Virus record (IMG/VR): IMGVR_UViG_3300027985_000083
Span: 1-47,801 of that record
DNA length: 47,801 bases
Origin: a virus
Strand: one strand, 5' to 3'
The notes below the pieces were generated by a model. It ran no database searches, was not told the DNA's origin, and worked only from the letters and a program-made list of their open reading frames with translations. Positions 14,813 through 22,909 of this stretch are shown one piece after another (the stretch's first letter is position 1; each line of letters opens with the position of its first letter). Both the position numbers and the translations under genes were made by a program.

Positions 14813-15019
14813 ATGGTCAAGTTTGAAGTAAAGACAGATGATGGGTTATGTCGTTTATGTGACGTCTTGCGTCAGATGGCGTACAGGTTTGTTCCTGTTG
14901 GGCGTACTGTCCTCGTTGAGAGCATGAAGGAAGATGAGCACCTATCAATTCTTTATCTTGTACGCTGTGAATGCGTACAGCCTGCCGAGTTTGATTTAGA
15001 GGTGCTCTATGCTCAATAA
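14813..15019 (+). CDS. Small protein of unknown function (68 aa)
   Basis: AAGGAGTACAAA gives a strong ribosome binding site. The product MVKFEVKTDDGLCRLCDVLR... has a CxxC near the N-terminus and one further Cys, with mixed alpha/beta character. The 3' end overlaps the radical SAM gene by 11 nt, so the two are probably coupled and may work together. Confidence 0.6.
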   Translation: MVKFEVKTDDGLCRLCDVLRQMAYRFVPVGRTVLVESMKEDEHLSILYLVRCECVQPAEFDLEVLYAQ

Positions 15020-15791
15020 CTTTACAGTTGTACTCCCTGGTGGCTGTAACGCCAAATGTGCATTCTGCCCAGATAGTATGGAAGGAAAGCCGCCAGCCGA
15101 TTGGCTAATGTTGTTGTCCGGCGCAGTGGGAAGGCGACCAAGTGGGTGGACTGATTGTAGCATAACTGGTGGTGAGCCAACAATAAGCCCTTACTTGGAG
15201 CTAGCACTCCCAATCATAAGCCAGTCGTTTAGCAAAACCGTGCTTACAACAAATGGTATCATGCTACGTGATAAAGTGCATGTGATTGGACAGTATGTTG
15301 ACTTTCTAAACATTTCCAGACATGGAGTTGGTGTAGAGGTTAATCAAAAGGCTTTCAAGACAAAGAGGGTTCCAACAGATCAGGGTTTAGCTGAAAGTAT
15401 TGCCATATTTAAGGGCATTTACGGCGGGATGGTAAACTTAAACCACGTATACCTAAAGGGCGACACCCATATAAACAAAGCGTATCTTGAGGATTACGTT
15501 GAATACGCCAAACTGCTCGGTGCAGACAGTGTATCATTCAGATATGATCAAACAGAGAATTGCTTGGACACAACTGAGCTAGAGCGTGCCTTTTTGGAGT
15601 ATGAAGTCATAGAATCTGGCAGTTGCCCGGTGTGCAGGTCACATACAGTCATTGTAAATGGGTTGCCTGTGACGTTTAAGGCATCTTTCCAAGAGCCAGG
15701 CCTGGCTTACGAGGGAGGTTTGTATGAGCTTATTTTTGGCACTAATGGTAAATTAACAAAAGACTGGGGTGGTGAACATGAATATTACTGA
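15009..15791 (+). CDS. Radical SAM enzyme
   Basis: This 260-aa protein has the 4Fe-4S motif CNAKCAFC (Cys13, Cys17, Cys20) and the SAM-binding GGEPT motif at residues 54-58, so it should make a 5'-deoxyadenosyl radical. A CPVC pair near residue 206 may bind a further metal. The end (YELIFGTNGKLTKDWGG) recalls the C-termini of MoaA-like or peptide-modifying enzymes. It precedes the amidotransferase and ligase cluster and may act on the same substrate; that link is inference. It is not clearly QueE, as the other deazaguanine genes are absent. GAGG precedes the ATG, which overlaps the upstream gene. Confidence 0.88.
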   Translation: MLNNFTVVLPGGCNAKCAFCPDSMEGKPPADWLMLLSGAVGRRPSGWTDCSITGGEPTISPYLELALPIISQSFSKTVLTTNGIMLRDKVHVIGQYVDFLNISRHGVGVEVNQKAFKTKRVPTDQGLAESIAIFKGIYGGMVNLNHVYLKGDTHINKAYLEDYVEYAKLLGADSVSFRYDQTENCLDTTELERAFLEYEVIESGSCPVCRSHTVIVNGLPVTFKASFQEPGLAYEGGLYELIFGTNGKLTKDWGGEHEYY

Positions 15792-15951
15792 ACGTCAATT
15801 TGAAAGGATTGTAAAAAGGGCTGTAGAAGAGGCACTTGAGCGTGCAAAAGCGCTGGAGAAACCAAGGGCAAGACCAAAGCCAAGAGAGGTTTATGAGGAC
15901 AGCACGAGGTATGGCGGAGGGTGCCATGTGTTCCGTGGCTGTGGTAGCTGA
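15778..15951 (+). CDS. Small basic helical protein (57 aa)
   Basis: The ATG at 15778 overlaps the end of the radical SAM gene. The product begins MNITERQFERIVKRAVEEAL and continues with a charged helix and an Arg/Pro/Lys-rich linker, then a Gly/Cys tail (GGGCHVFRGCGS). No family recognised. A Cys/Gly tail beside a radical SAM enzyme could mark a peptide substrate; this is speculative. Confidence 0.55.
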   Translation: MNITERQFERIVKRAVEEALERAKALEKPRARPKPREVYEDSTRYGGGCHVFRGCGS

Positions 15952-16057
15952 TACTGGCATGGCTCCTGTAACGCTCTACAATCAATCGTAACGTCACCCA
16001 ATACGATGGCATAGGGTATGTCATTAAAATCGTTTATACGAGCTTATAGGAGATTTT

Positions 16058-16249
16058 ATGGAAATACTGCTTTTATTACTGTACCTAATGTCTGGTATAG
16101 TTGTGGCTGTAATTTGTAGGAAGTATGACTGGTTGGATAAGGACGGCCCGTTCACTGCGGCAGTTATTCTTCTCTGGCCGTTACTAATAGCGTACTTTTT
16201 GTTGGTAATCCTAGCCAATAGATTAGTAGAATTTCTTGGAGGAAAATAA
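16058..16249 (+). CDS. Two-span small membrane protein (63 aa)
   Basis: ATAGGAGATTTT precedes the ATG. Hydrophobic helices at about residues 2-19 (EILLLLLYLMSGIVVAVI) and 33-53 flank a charged loop (CRKYDWLDKDGP). It ends with GGAGGAAAATAA, which provides the ribosome binding site of the 16250 gene. Function unknown; inner membrane location is likely. Confidence 0.65.
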   Translation: MEILLLLLYLMSGIVVAVICRKYDWLDKDGPFTAAVILLWPLLIAYFLLVILANRLVEFLGGK

Positions 16250-17482
16250 ATGAAGATTAAAAACCTGTCTGTTGATAAAGTAAGGGAAGGGATGTGCATT
16301 GTTGCTAAGGCAAATGGCACTCACGACAATGGTTCTGTGTTTGCAGACGTAAAGAAAGTTGGTGAGCAATTCTTACAATTGCGCAAGATGAAGCGCTCTG
16401 CTTTCGATTTCATTTATGAAATCAAAGACACCATTGAAGTGGTAGTGCACAAGCCAAGTAAGACGGACAAATGGCCTGGTTGGTCTCCTGCCATGGACAA
16501 GTTCGATGGGCACAAGATGCAAATCAAGGCTGGTGACATTGAGCTGTTCGATGAAGATGGAATCAAGGAACACTACCTGATGCTTGATGACGAGACTGGT
16601 GTCAATCTGGCATGGATTGAGCCTGTATCTGTGCCTGAATTCAAGGACGAGCAGTACAAGCACTTGTTCAAGCCTGTGGAGATTGCACTGCCAAAAAAGC
16701 CGTTGGGGTTGTCAGAGATTAAGCTTCTGGCTGACGACTCTATACAAGAAGCGTTCTCAGCAATTAAGAAGGGCGCAAGAGGTACGGCCAACTGGTGCGT
16801 GATCAAGAGTGGAGATGTTAAGAATAAGTTTGGTAATGCTTGCCATTATGACCTTCGCCATGCTGGAAAGTGTGACTACATTGTGACAGAGTTTGGAAAG
16901 GTTAAGACAGAAGCATCCATTTGGTGGGGATACTACCTGGCCAACCTCTCTCCGCTAAAAGATTGCTTCTTGATCAAGGACATTGACGCCATTGTTGAAA
17001 GTGGTGGATATGTGCTGGACGTAAATCAACCAGCCAATGCCATTGGCATGGCCTGTATTGCTACACGTCAGGCATGGGAATTTGAAGATCGTGTAAATGC
17101 GTTTTATGCACTGTGCAAGCGTGGTGTGCCTGTTGATTTGGCATTCCTTGCTGCTCAGAAAGCTGTATACAGCAAGGACACATTAAAGTGGACACGAGAC
17201 CACAGCGGGCATGGTGTTATCCCTGTCGGGCGTATAGGGGACAAAGGTTGCGTGTCGTTTATCAACCACAAGATGGCACAGCCCAAAAAACCTTTTGTTG
17301 TAGATAACAACTACGATGGAACTGACAACCTGTTCAAAGCTGGCGGTGACAGGTCATTTGAACAGGGGCTAGAGCAGATTGGTGGTGAGATGGTGCGTGG
17401 CATGGTTAAGCCATTGCCTGTTGAACAATCTCTTAACGCTTGTGTGGAATTTTTGCAGGAGTGGGCAGATGAGCACTTTTAA
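16250..17482 (+). CDS. Unknown protein at the head of the amide-ligase cluster (410 aa)
   Basis: A strong GGAGG site precedes the ATG. The N-terminal 140 residues are strand-rich (VREGMCIVAKANGTH..., QIKAGDIELFDEDG). The centre has aromatic and Cys-containing stretches (GTANWCVIKSGDVKNKFGN; SIWWGYYLANL). The C-terminal third is helical. I recognise no enzyme motif. Its size, position and tight coupling to the following genes suggest it belongs to the same pathway, perhaps as substrate-binding or target protein. Confidence 0.75.
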   Translation: MKIKNLSVDKVREGMCIVAKANGTHDNGSVFADVKKVGEQFLQLRKMKRSAFDFIYEIKDTIEVVVHKPSKTDKWPGWSPAMDKFDGHKMQIKAGDIELFDEDGIKEHYLMLDDETGVNLAWIEPVSVPEFKDEQYKHLFKPVEIALPKKPLGLSEIKLLADDSIQEAFSAIKKGARGTANWCVIKSGDVKNKFGNACHYDLRHAGKCDYIVTEFGKVKTEASIWWGYYLANLSPLKDCFLIKDIDAIVESGGYVLDVNQPANAIGMACIATRQAWEFEDRVNAFYALCKRGVPVDLAFLAAQKAVYSKDTLKWTRDHSGHGVIPVGRIGDKGCVSFINHKMAQPKKPFVVDNNYDGTDNLFKAGGDRSFEQGLEQIGGEMVRGMVKPLPVEQSLNACVEFLQEWADEHF

Positions 17483-17675
17483 AGTTGGGGATATGGTGAG
17501 AAAGCAAGATGGGGATGACCACCCTTACTTGCTGCCAGATGTGGTGTACAAAATAGCCAAAATAGACTATTTTGTCGGAGAGTATTTTGTACAGCTAGAG
17601 GGCTTTCATAGCACTGCTTTCTCCGAGAGTAGGTTTTTACCCAACAAGCCAAATTTCAAAGGAAACATCAAATGA
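17469..17675 (+). CDS. SH3/KOW-like mini-protein with FKGNIK tail (68 aa)
   Basis: ATG 17469 overlaps the end of the 16250 gene, with GGAG upstream. The start MSTFKVGDMVRKQDG is typical of small SH3-like barrels (VGDxV turn). The last residues FKGNIK are encoded by TTCAAAGGAAACATCAAATGA, which is also the ribosome binding site and start of the next gene (ATGA overlap). It is one of about eleven such ORFs in this block. Function unknown; it may be a structural fold or mainly a translation-coupling leader. Confidence 0.7.
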   Translation: MSTFKVGDMVRKQDGDDHPYLLPDVVYKIAKIDYFVGEYFVQLEGFHSTAFSESRFLPNKPNFKGNIK

Positions 17676-18283
17676 AAAAAGTATACGTAGTTGGGGGTGG
17701 TTACGCTTACGAGCGTATGTTTAAACAGGCAGGCTTTGCACTAGCCCACTCAATGCAGGAAGCTGACTTGCTGTGTTTCACAGGTGGTGCTGATGTCTCT
17801 CCTGAGCTATATGGGGAGGAGAACGTTGGTTCTTATTGCTCACCTGAACGTGACAAATACGAAGAGAAAGTATTTGACTGGGCTTATGACCATGACGTGC
17901 CTATGGTTGGTATCTGTCGTGGTGGGCAGTTCCTAAATGTAATGAATGGCGGGAAGATGTGGCAGGATGTTGACAATCATGCCATTTCAGGTACACACAA
18001 GGCCATGTGTAAGTATTGGGGTGAGATAATGGTATCATCAACGCACCACCAGATGATGCGTCCTAGTGCTGATGGTGAGGTGTTGGTCAGTGCTGGCCTG
18101 GCTTCATATAAGATGAACGCTGAAGGCACCTCTGCTGGTAAGGAGGATGATTGTGAGGTGGTGTATTACGACCCGACTAAATCACTGTGCTACCAGCCAC
18201 ACCCTGAAATTGTCACTGAAGATCATCAATGTCGTAAGCATTTCCTGATGTTGGTTGATAAACTTCTTAGTGGAGGTTTGTGA
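17672..18283 (+). CDS. Class I glutamine amidotransferase-like hydrolase (peptidase C26 type)
   Basis: This 203-aa protein has the flavodoxin-like class I fold with nucleophile elbow GICRGGQ (Cys82) and the His177-Pro-Glu179 pair (PHPE) completing the triad. An FTGGADVSPELYG motif near residue 40 is typical of gamma-glutamyl hydrolases such as PuuD. It could release ammonia from glutamine or cut a gamma-glutamyl bond made by neighbouring ligases. Length is about 40 residues shorter than PuuD. Its ribosome binding site lies in the FKGNIK codons of the preceding ORF. Confidence 0.88.
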   Translation: MKKVYVVGGGYAYERMFKQAGFALAHSMQEADLLCFTGGADVSPELYGEENVGSYCSPERDKYEEKVFDWAYDHDVPMVGICRGGQFLNVMNGGKMWQDVDNHAISGTHKAMCKYWGEIMVSSTHHQMMRPSADGEVLVSAGLASYKMNAEGTSAGKEDDCEVVYYDPTKSLCYQPHPEIVTEDHQCRKHFLMLVDKLLSGGL

Positions 18284-18549
18284 TGAAAGTAAGCTGGGAC
18301 AAAATAAGGATTGGTGATGTTGTTGAATGTGAACATCTAAAAGGTAATGCCACAGCCTACCATGCAGATCACAGAGGGGTGTTTGTCTGCTCAAAGGCAG
18401 CAGCAGAAGCCAGGATTGGTCATTGTGGGACAGCTTGCGGGCACGAATCCCAAATAAAAGGGCCGAGAGGTTATTGGAACTTTTGGGAAGATGCGTGGCC
18501 GGAGCTTACTATTGTAAAACAAGCTAAAAGATTCAAAGGAAACAGCTAA
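18283..18549 (+). CDS. Mini-protein with KGNS tail (88 aa)
   Basis: TGATG overlap with the preceding gene and GGAGG upstream fix the start. The sequence opens MKVSWDKIRIGDVVECEHL, an SH3-like start, and ends RFKGNS just before the next ATG (CTAATG). The tail again encodes AAAGGAAAC as ribosome binding site for the amidotransferase gene. Two Cys near residue 50 (GHCGTACGHE) are specific to this copy. Function unknown. Confidence 0.65.
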   Translation: MKVSWDKIRIGDVVECEHLKGNATAYHADHRGVFVCSKAAAEARIGHCGTACGHESQIKGPRGYWNFWEDAWPELTIVKQAKRFKGNS

Positions 18550-19667
18550 TGTGTGGAATTGTAGCCGTAATCGGTGGGATGTTCAAAAAGGAAGTGGCAA
18601 CCTTCCATGACCTACTGGTTGTGGACAGTCTGCGTGGGCCACATAGTACAGGGGTGTATGTAGTTCGTGGTGATGAAGACCACTTAGTTAAGAAGGCCAT
18701 GCTCCCTCACGAACTTATGCACTTTCCGCAATTCAAGCGGGCATTTGATAAGCTGCCAGATGTGTGTATTGGCCACAATAGGTGGGCCACTGTTGGGGAC
18801 GTAACCGCCAGCAATGCCCACCCATTTGAGGCTGACAACATTGTTGGTGTACACAATGGGACACTGATAAACTGGAAGAAGTTCAAAGACTCTGGCAAGT
18901 TTATAGTGGACAGCGAATGCCTTATTCACAACATCGACCAAGATGGCATTGACGCTGTGTGGGGCAAGCTCGAAGGTGCTGCCACTGTCATGTGGTGGGA
19001 CAAGAAAGCAAAGCTGCTCAACGTTATACGTAACAAAGAGCGGCCCATGTTCTGCGCAAGACAGAAGGGAACAAACGTTGTTCTGTTTGCGTCTGAGCAC
19101 TGGATGCTGCTATCTTGCGCAGGGCGTAATGGGGTTACACTGGAAGACCTGACAGAGCTTCCTGTAGACACCCTGCTCACTGTGGACGTTATGGGCAATA
19201 TCCAGCAACGGTCGGTTAAGCCATACGTAAAGCCTGTTGTAAGCTATTCTGTTACAGCAAGGCCATCTGGACAAGGGCCTTACAAAGAAGGAGAGCGTAT
19301 TGAGTTTGAGGTTGTAGCTGTCCACCACAGTGCAAATAGAGACGCCTCTCTGCGTGTAGAATGCAAGACCCCGACAGGCAATCCTGTTAATGTGTGGCTT
19401 AACCCACGCTCTGCCAGGGAGTTTGACCTCATTCAATTGATGGGGGATAGCCCATTCACATTCACTGGTGTTGTTAGCTTTAGTAACTCCTATGTTACGT
19501 CTGTGAAGGCCGATTCAGTTGTTGAGCTGATACAGCTTGATGACGGCACAGACGAAGAGGAGATGTGTGAATGTTGTGGTTTGTTTGAGAGTGTTGACGA
19601 TATTTCAGACAAGACAGTACACGGCATTAACGTGCGTGTTTGTAAAAAGTGCTATCAAATGGAGTAG
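18549..19667 (+). CDS. Class II glutamine amidotransferase (Ntn hydrolase)
   Basis: This 372-aa protein begins MCGIVAVIGG, so Cys2 becomes the N-terminal nucleophile after Met removal. Family motifs are in order: LRGPHSTGVYV, GHNRWATVGD, NAHPF and GVHNGTLINW, as in GlmS and asparagine synthase glutaminase domains (about residues 1-210). No sugar isomerase or synthetase domain follows. The tail ends with a CECC...CKKC zinc-ribbon-like module (about residues 340-370). It probably supplies ammonia or transfers an amide group for the COOH-NH2 ligases nearby. Confidence 0.9.
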   Translation: MCGIVAVIGGMFKKEVATFHDLLVVDSLRGPHSTGVYVVRGDEDHLVKKAMLPHELMHFPQFKRAFDKLPDVCIGHNRWATVGDVTASNAHPFEADNIVGVHNGTLINWKKFKDSGKFIVDSECLIHNIDQDGIDAVWGKLEGAATVMWWDKKAKLLNVIRNKERPMFCARQKGTNVVLFASEHWMLLSCAGRNGVTLEDLTELPVDTLLTVDVMGNIQQRSVKPYVKPVVSYSVTARPSGQGPYKEGERIEFEVVAVHHSANRDASLRVECKTPTGNPVNVWLNPRSAREFDLIQLMGDSPFTFTGVVSFSNSYVTSVKADSVVELIQLDDGTDEEEMCECCGLFESVDDISDKTVHGINVRVCKKCYQME

Positions 19668-19669
19668 GT

Positions 19670-19876
19670 ATGTTTAAGAAAGGTGATATGGTTAAAATCA
19701 ACCCTAAGTCTAAGTATTTCAACAGAGAAAATCAGTTACCGCACGGAATTGTTGGGGTTGTAGCAACAGGCCAGATGTATGATGGCGATTGGATATCCGT
19801 GAGGTGGGATGGTGGTCACAACTCGTACCGCAAAGAAGATTTGATCAAAGTAAGCACATTCAAAGGTAATAAATAG
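19670..19876 (+). CDS. SH3/KOW-like mini-protein with FKGNK tail (68 aa)
   Basis: ATG 19670 follows GGAGTAGGT two bases after the amidotransferase stop. The start MFKKGDMVKINPKSKYF and a later DWISVRWDGG strand pair suggest a small SH3 barrel. It ends in TFKGNK. The next gene begins 11 nt after the stop with a second site AGGAGATAAGTC, so here coupling is looser than at other copies. Confidence 0.7.
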   Translation: MFKKGDMVKINPKSKYFNRENQLPHGIVGVVATGQMYDGDWISVRWDGGHNSYRKEDLIKVSTFKGNK

Positions 19877-19886
19877 GAGATAAGTC

Positions 19887-20678
19887 ATGAGTAAAATTCT
19901 TGTTGGTGCAGACCCGGAAATCTTCGTTAAGCAAGCTGGTGTATTCAAGAGTGCACATGCTCTCGTAGCTGGTGACAAGAAAAACCCACAGAAAGTTAAC
20001 AATGGTGCTGTCCAAGTGGATGGCATGGCATTGGAGTTCAACATCGACCCGGCTGAAAACAAGGCGCAATTCATAACAAATATTCACGGAGTGATGTCTA
20101 TCCTTCGTGACATGGTACCTGACTACCAGCTCACCATTGCCCCTGTTGCAGATTTCGGTTTTGAATATCTCCGTGCCCAGCCTGCTGAAGCACTTGAGCT
20201 TGGCTGTGACCCAGATTACAACGCATGGACAGTGGATGTTAACCCACGTCCTAATGGAGAGCGCCACTTCCGTACAGCAGCAGGCCACATCCACATCGGC
20301 TTCTGCGATGATGGGGAGCCTGAAGATAGTGGGTATGTGCGTTGGTGTGCAAGCCTTGTACGTGAGCTTGACTTCTACCTGGGCTTGCCGTCTCTTCTGC
20401 TTGACACACATCCTGACAGCATCCGTCGTCGTGAATTGTATGGTAAAGCTGGTGCATTCCGACCTAAGAAATATGGTGTTGAATATCGTACCCTGTCTAA
20501 CTTCTGGCTGGAAAACAGTGAGCTGATGGGCTGGGCATATGACGCTACTGTACGTGGCTATGAAGCGTTTGATGCTGGCCAGTCTATGGTGGATAAGTAC
20601 GGCGACATCCAATCAATCATCAACAGCAGTGACGTGAAAGCTGCTGAGAAGATTGTACGTGCAGAGGGGTTGATGTGA
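19887..20678 (+). CDS. COOH-NH2 ligase (phage type 2 family)
   Basis: This 263-aa protein opens MSKILVGADPEIFVKQAG and contains VQVDGMALEFNIDPA and a GHIHIGF motif (near residue 135). These acidic and His residues typify GS-fold ATP-dependent ligases that join a carboxylate to an amine. In phages such genes occur with ATP-grasp and amidotransferase genes, as here. The substrates are unknown; a peptide or amino-sugar modification is inferred from context. GGAGATAAGTC precedes the ATG. Confidence 0.85.
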   Translation: MSKILVGADPEIFVKQAGVFKSAHALVAGDKKNPQKVNNGAVQVDGMALEFNIDPAENKAQFITNIHGVMSILRDMVPDYQLTIAPVADFGFEYLRAQPAEALELGCDPDYNAWTVDVNPRPNGERHFRTAAGHIHIGFCDDGEPEDSGYVRWCASLVRELDFYLGLPSLLLDTHPDSIRRRELYGKAGAFRPKKYGVEYRTLSNFWLENSELMGWAYDATVRGYEAFDAGQSMVDKYGDIQSIINSSDVKAAEKIVRAEGLM

Positions 20679-20869
20679 TGTTTAAAGTGGGGGATAAGGT
20701 TAAGTGTGTGCACAGTGGTGCTAGTCGTGTGCTGGTGACTGGGAGGACGTACACTGTTTCAGAACTTAGACCAATGAACTGTATCCGAGTTAAGGAAGTA
20801 GAGATACAACACTCATACCACATCAGTAAGTTTGAAAAGCATATCACCTTTAAAGGGAACATCAAATGA
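20678..20869 (+). CDS. SH3/KOW-like mini-protein with FKGNIK tail (63 aa)
   Basis: A TGATG overlap with the ligase gene sets the start. MFKVGDKVKCVHSGASRV opens the SH3-like part and TFKGNIK ends it. The tail codons contain AAAGGGAACATCAAATGA, serving the next tiny gene. It is the closest relative of the 17469 and 22700 copies by its FKGNIK ending. Confidence 0.7.
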   Translation: MFKVGDKVKCVHSGASRVLVTGRTYTVSELRPMNCIRVKEVEIQHSYHISKFEKHITFKGNIK

Positions 20870-20970
20870 ACAATAAAGCCAAACAGCAATGGGATAAGCG
20901 GGCTGCTGAATGCAGCAATCTGTTCAAAGTTGTTAAGACAGGGAAGGTTGTGTATGGTTGTAGCTCCTAG
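20866..20970 (+). CDS. Small basic protein (34 aa)
   Basis: The ATG overlaps the previous stop (ATGA), with AAAGGG in place. The product (MNNKAKQQWDKRAAECSNLF...) is a charged helix followed by a short strand-like end. No family recognised. The tight coupling supports it as a gene. Confidence 0.5.
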   Translation: MNNKAKQQWDKRAAECSNLFKVVKTGKVVYGCSS

Positions 20971-21172
20971 TGGTGCCACCCACTACGGCCCAAAGACAGG
21001 TAACTTCTTTAAGTTGGCGTCTCTCACACCACTTAAGGCTATGCGCTGGGCAGGTACAAAGTGGGTTCGGTCTGATTATAGTAGGCTTGGTTATGAGAAG
21101 TTCTCACTGCAGACCAAGAAAATTAAGCGCAAGTTTATAGGTAACTTACATGGCACAGCCATTCTATCGTAA
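20954..21172 (+). CDS. Small protein with degenerate FIGN tail (72 aa)
   Basis: ATG 20954 follows GGGAAGGTTGTGT inside the previous gene. The product MVVAPSGATHYGPKTGNFFK... has a beta-rich aromatic middle. Near its end KFIGNLHG corresponds in place to the FKGNK tails and overlaps the start of the 21150 gene by 23 nt, looking like a drifted copy of the coupling sequence. Unknown function. Confidence 0.55.
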   Translation: MVVAPSGATHYGPKTGNFFKLASLTPLKAMRWAGTKWVRSDYSRLGYEKFSLQTKKIKRKFIGNLHGTAILS

Positions 21173-21713
21173 AGAAGACATCAACATGCGCCTCGTTAAC
21201 GGCGTTGTAATGGCCCGTGGTGAGCCTGTGATGCTTGCTGGGTATGATGGTACTCATCTGCATGGGGAAACGCTCTATGGCATTCCTATGCACCGTATCA
21301 AACTGGAGGAAGTGGACATTGACCCTGTTCATACAGGTAATGTGTTTACTGGGGATAGCTATGTGTACACCTCACGTATGCCGCAACGTAAGTATAAACA
21401 ATCGTTAGCTAACGAGAGTTTGGTGTGCCATGAAATGCCATTTCCTTGTGAACGTGTACATGTTAGTCGTATGTTCCAGCCAATCCTCAATCAGTACAAG
21501 AGCTTCCCAGAAGTGTTGAAGCTGGTGGTTGACGGGGCGGCCAAGGCCATGCCTTTCCATCGTGATTGGGGTTTGTACAGAGATGGGCGCTCAATCAAGC
21601 TGTGTTACAAGGACATGGAAGTTGGTGTTGTACGTCGTGAAGTGGTGCAACTAATTCCTGATAAGTTTTATCTGGAGCAAGTATTGAAGGAGATTTTTGA
21701 TGAACAAGTTTAA
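21150..21713 (+). CDS. Unknown protein within the amide-ligase cluster (187 aa)
   Basis: The start ATG lies within the previous ORF; ATAGGTAACTTAC provides a weak ribosome binding site. The protein is alpha/beta with His-rich and aromatic patches (YDGTHLHGETLYGIPMHR; PFHRDWGLYRDGRSIK) and two Cys near residues 92 and 99. No family recognised. Its position between two ligases suggests a role in the same modification route. Confidence 0.7.
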   Translation: MAQPFYRKEDINMRLVNGVVMARGEPVMLAGYDGTHLHGETLYGIPMHRIKLEEVDIDPVHTGNVFTGDSYVYTSRMPQRKYKQSLANESLVCHEMPFPCERVHVSRMFQPILNQYKSFPEVLKLVVDGAAKAMPFHRDWGLYRDGRSIKLCYKDMEVGVVRREVVQLIPDKFYLEQVLKEIFDEQV

Positions 21714-21936
21714 GGTTGGTGATAAAGTAAGAATTACAAGACCATTTCAGGGGGTGGCCTTGGTGGGAGCCCCGGCAAAGGTCGTTGTCCTTGAAGACGA
21801 AGATTGGTATGGACTGGACATTGATGGCTGGATGGGCGGCCACGATCTTGGTGTCATGGGCGGGGGCTTCGTAAGTGGTTACTGGGTTAAAGCAGGCTAC
21901 TTCGAGAAGGTCAGTACATTCAAAGGGAATAAGTAG
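21700..21936 (+). CDS. SH3/KOW-like mini-protein with FKGNK tail (78 aa)
   Basis: ATG 21700 overlaps the 21150 gene by 14 nt after AAGGAGATTTTTG. It begins MNKFKVGDKVRITRPFQG and ends TFKGNK. It has an extra Gly/Trp-rich insert (DIDGWMGGHDLGVMGGG). AAAGGGAATAAG lies at its end, 2 nt before the amidoligase ATG. Confidence 0.7.
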   Translation: MNKFKVGDKVRITRPFQGVALVGAPAKVVVLEDEDWYGLDIDGWMGGHDLGVMGGGFVSGYWVKAGYFEKVSTFKGNK

Positions 21937-21938
21937 TT

Positions 21939-22700
21939 ATGCTTGTTAAAAATCTCGTAGGAATCAAGAACACCTACACAGACCACGTTGGCCTTGAATT
22001 TGAAATTGAGGGAGTTAACATCCCCAACAATGTGCCTGGGTGGCGTGTAGAGAACGATGGCTCACTACGTGGCGAGAGTCACGAATATGTATTGCCTGAG
22101 CCATGCCACATCAACGAGCTTGACACCAAAATTAAGCTTATCCGCGAGGCATTCGACAAGGCCAAGGTTTACAACACTGGCTATGCTGGCACTCACGTAC
22201 ACATTAACGTTGGTGACTTAACGTACACACAACTGTTCAACTTCGCCCTGCTGTACTTGAGTATGGAGGACTTGATTAGTCGTAGATTCGGTGACACACG
22301 TCAGGGAAATCTGTTCTGTCTTCGTATGTCAGACGCTGAATGGCTTGGTAAGTTGCTGTACGACGTTGTAAAGACAGAAGACCTGAAGCTGCTGAACACT
22401 GACAACATCCGCTACGCCTCTATCAACTTCAATGCCCTGTTCCGTTATGGGTCTTTGGAGTTCCGTGGGTGGCGTGGAGATGGTGATTTTGAGGCTGCTG
22501 CTGAATGGGCTAAGTTCTTGGTGTCTCTAAAGGACAAGGCACGCACGATTATAAGTCCTGTCACATTGCTGATGATGAGCAGTGAGACACAAGGGGCATT
22601 CGCTGAAGAGTGGTTTCCTAACATGACTGACGAAGACCGACAGATTGTTATGCGCGGTGTTCGTCGTATCCAGCACATTGCGTTTGAGGGCGGCTGGTGA
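21939..22700 (+). CDS. Amidoligase, glutamine-synthetase-like fold
   Basis: This 253-aa protein shows the amidoligase pattern. It has GLEFEIEG near residues 18-25, VENDGSLRGESHEYVLPEP (metal and ATP ligands) near residue 37 onwards, GTHVHINVG near residue 84, and SLEFRGWRG near residue 171. The family catalyses ATP-dependent amide bond formation. It is the second such ligase in the cluster and differs from the 19887 protein. Its partner genes (ATP-grasp, two amidotransferases) lie on either side. Confidence 0.88.
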   Translation: MLVKNLVGIKNTYTDHVGLEFEIEGVNIPNNVPGWRVENDGSLRGESHEYVLPEPCHINELDTKIKLIREAFDKAKVYNTGYAGTHVHINVGDLTYTQLFNFALLYLSMEDLISRRFGDTRQGNLFCLRMSDAEWLGKLLYDVVKTEDLKLLNTDNIRYASINFNALFRYGSLEFRGWRGDGDFEAAAEWAKFLVSLKDKARTIISPVTLLMMSSETQGAFAEEWFPNMTDEDRQIVMRGVRRIQHIAFEGGW

Positions 22701-22909
22701 TGAACAGGTTTAAGGTTGGTGACGAAGTGATTGTACGCAGTAACAGCCGCTTCTATGAGCAACGGAAATATGGGAAGGCTGTAATTGAGTCGGTGTTTGA
22801 GCCTGGTAAGATGTGGGATGTTTCTGCACGTTATGAGGGTAGCCAAGTGCTGTCCTACAAATTCCACGACTTGGATAAAATTGTAAAATTCAAAGGAAAC
22901 ATCAAATGA
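22700..22909 (+). CDS. SH3/KOW-like mini-protein with FKGNIK tail (69 aa)
   Basis: TGATG overlap fixes the start. It opens MNRFKVGDEVIVRSNSRF and ends KFKGNIK. The tail codons AAAGGAAACATCAAATGA are identical to those before 17672 and drive the ATP-grasp gene. N-terminal similarity to the 21700 copy (MNKFKVGDKV) is clear. Confidence 0.7.
   Translation: MNRFKVGDEVIVRSNSRFYEQRKYGKAVIESVFEPGKMWDVSARYEGSQVLSYKFHDLDKIVKFKGNIK

Noticed and set aside
15009-18283. 7-deazaguanine DNA modification (QueE-like radical SAM with amidotransferase)
   Set aside because: No FolE, QueD, QueC or DNA transglycosylase gene was seen; the neighbours are amide ligases instead.
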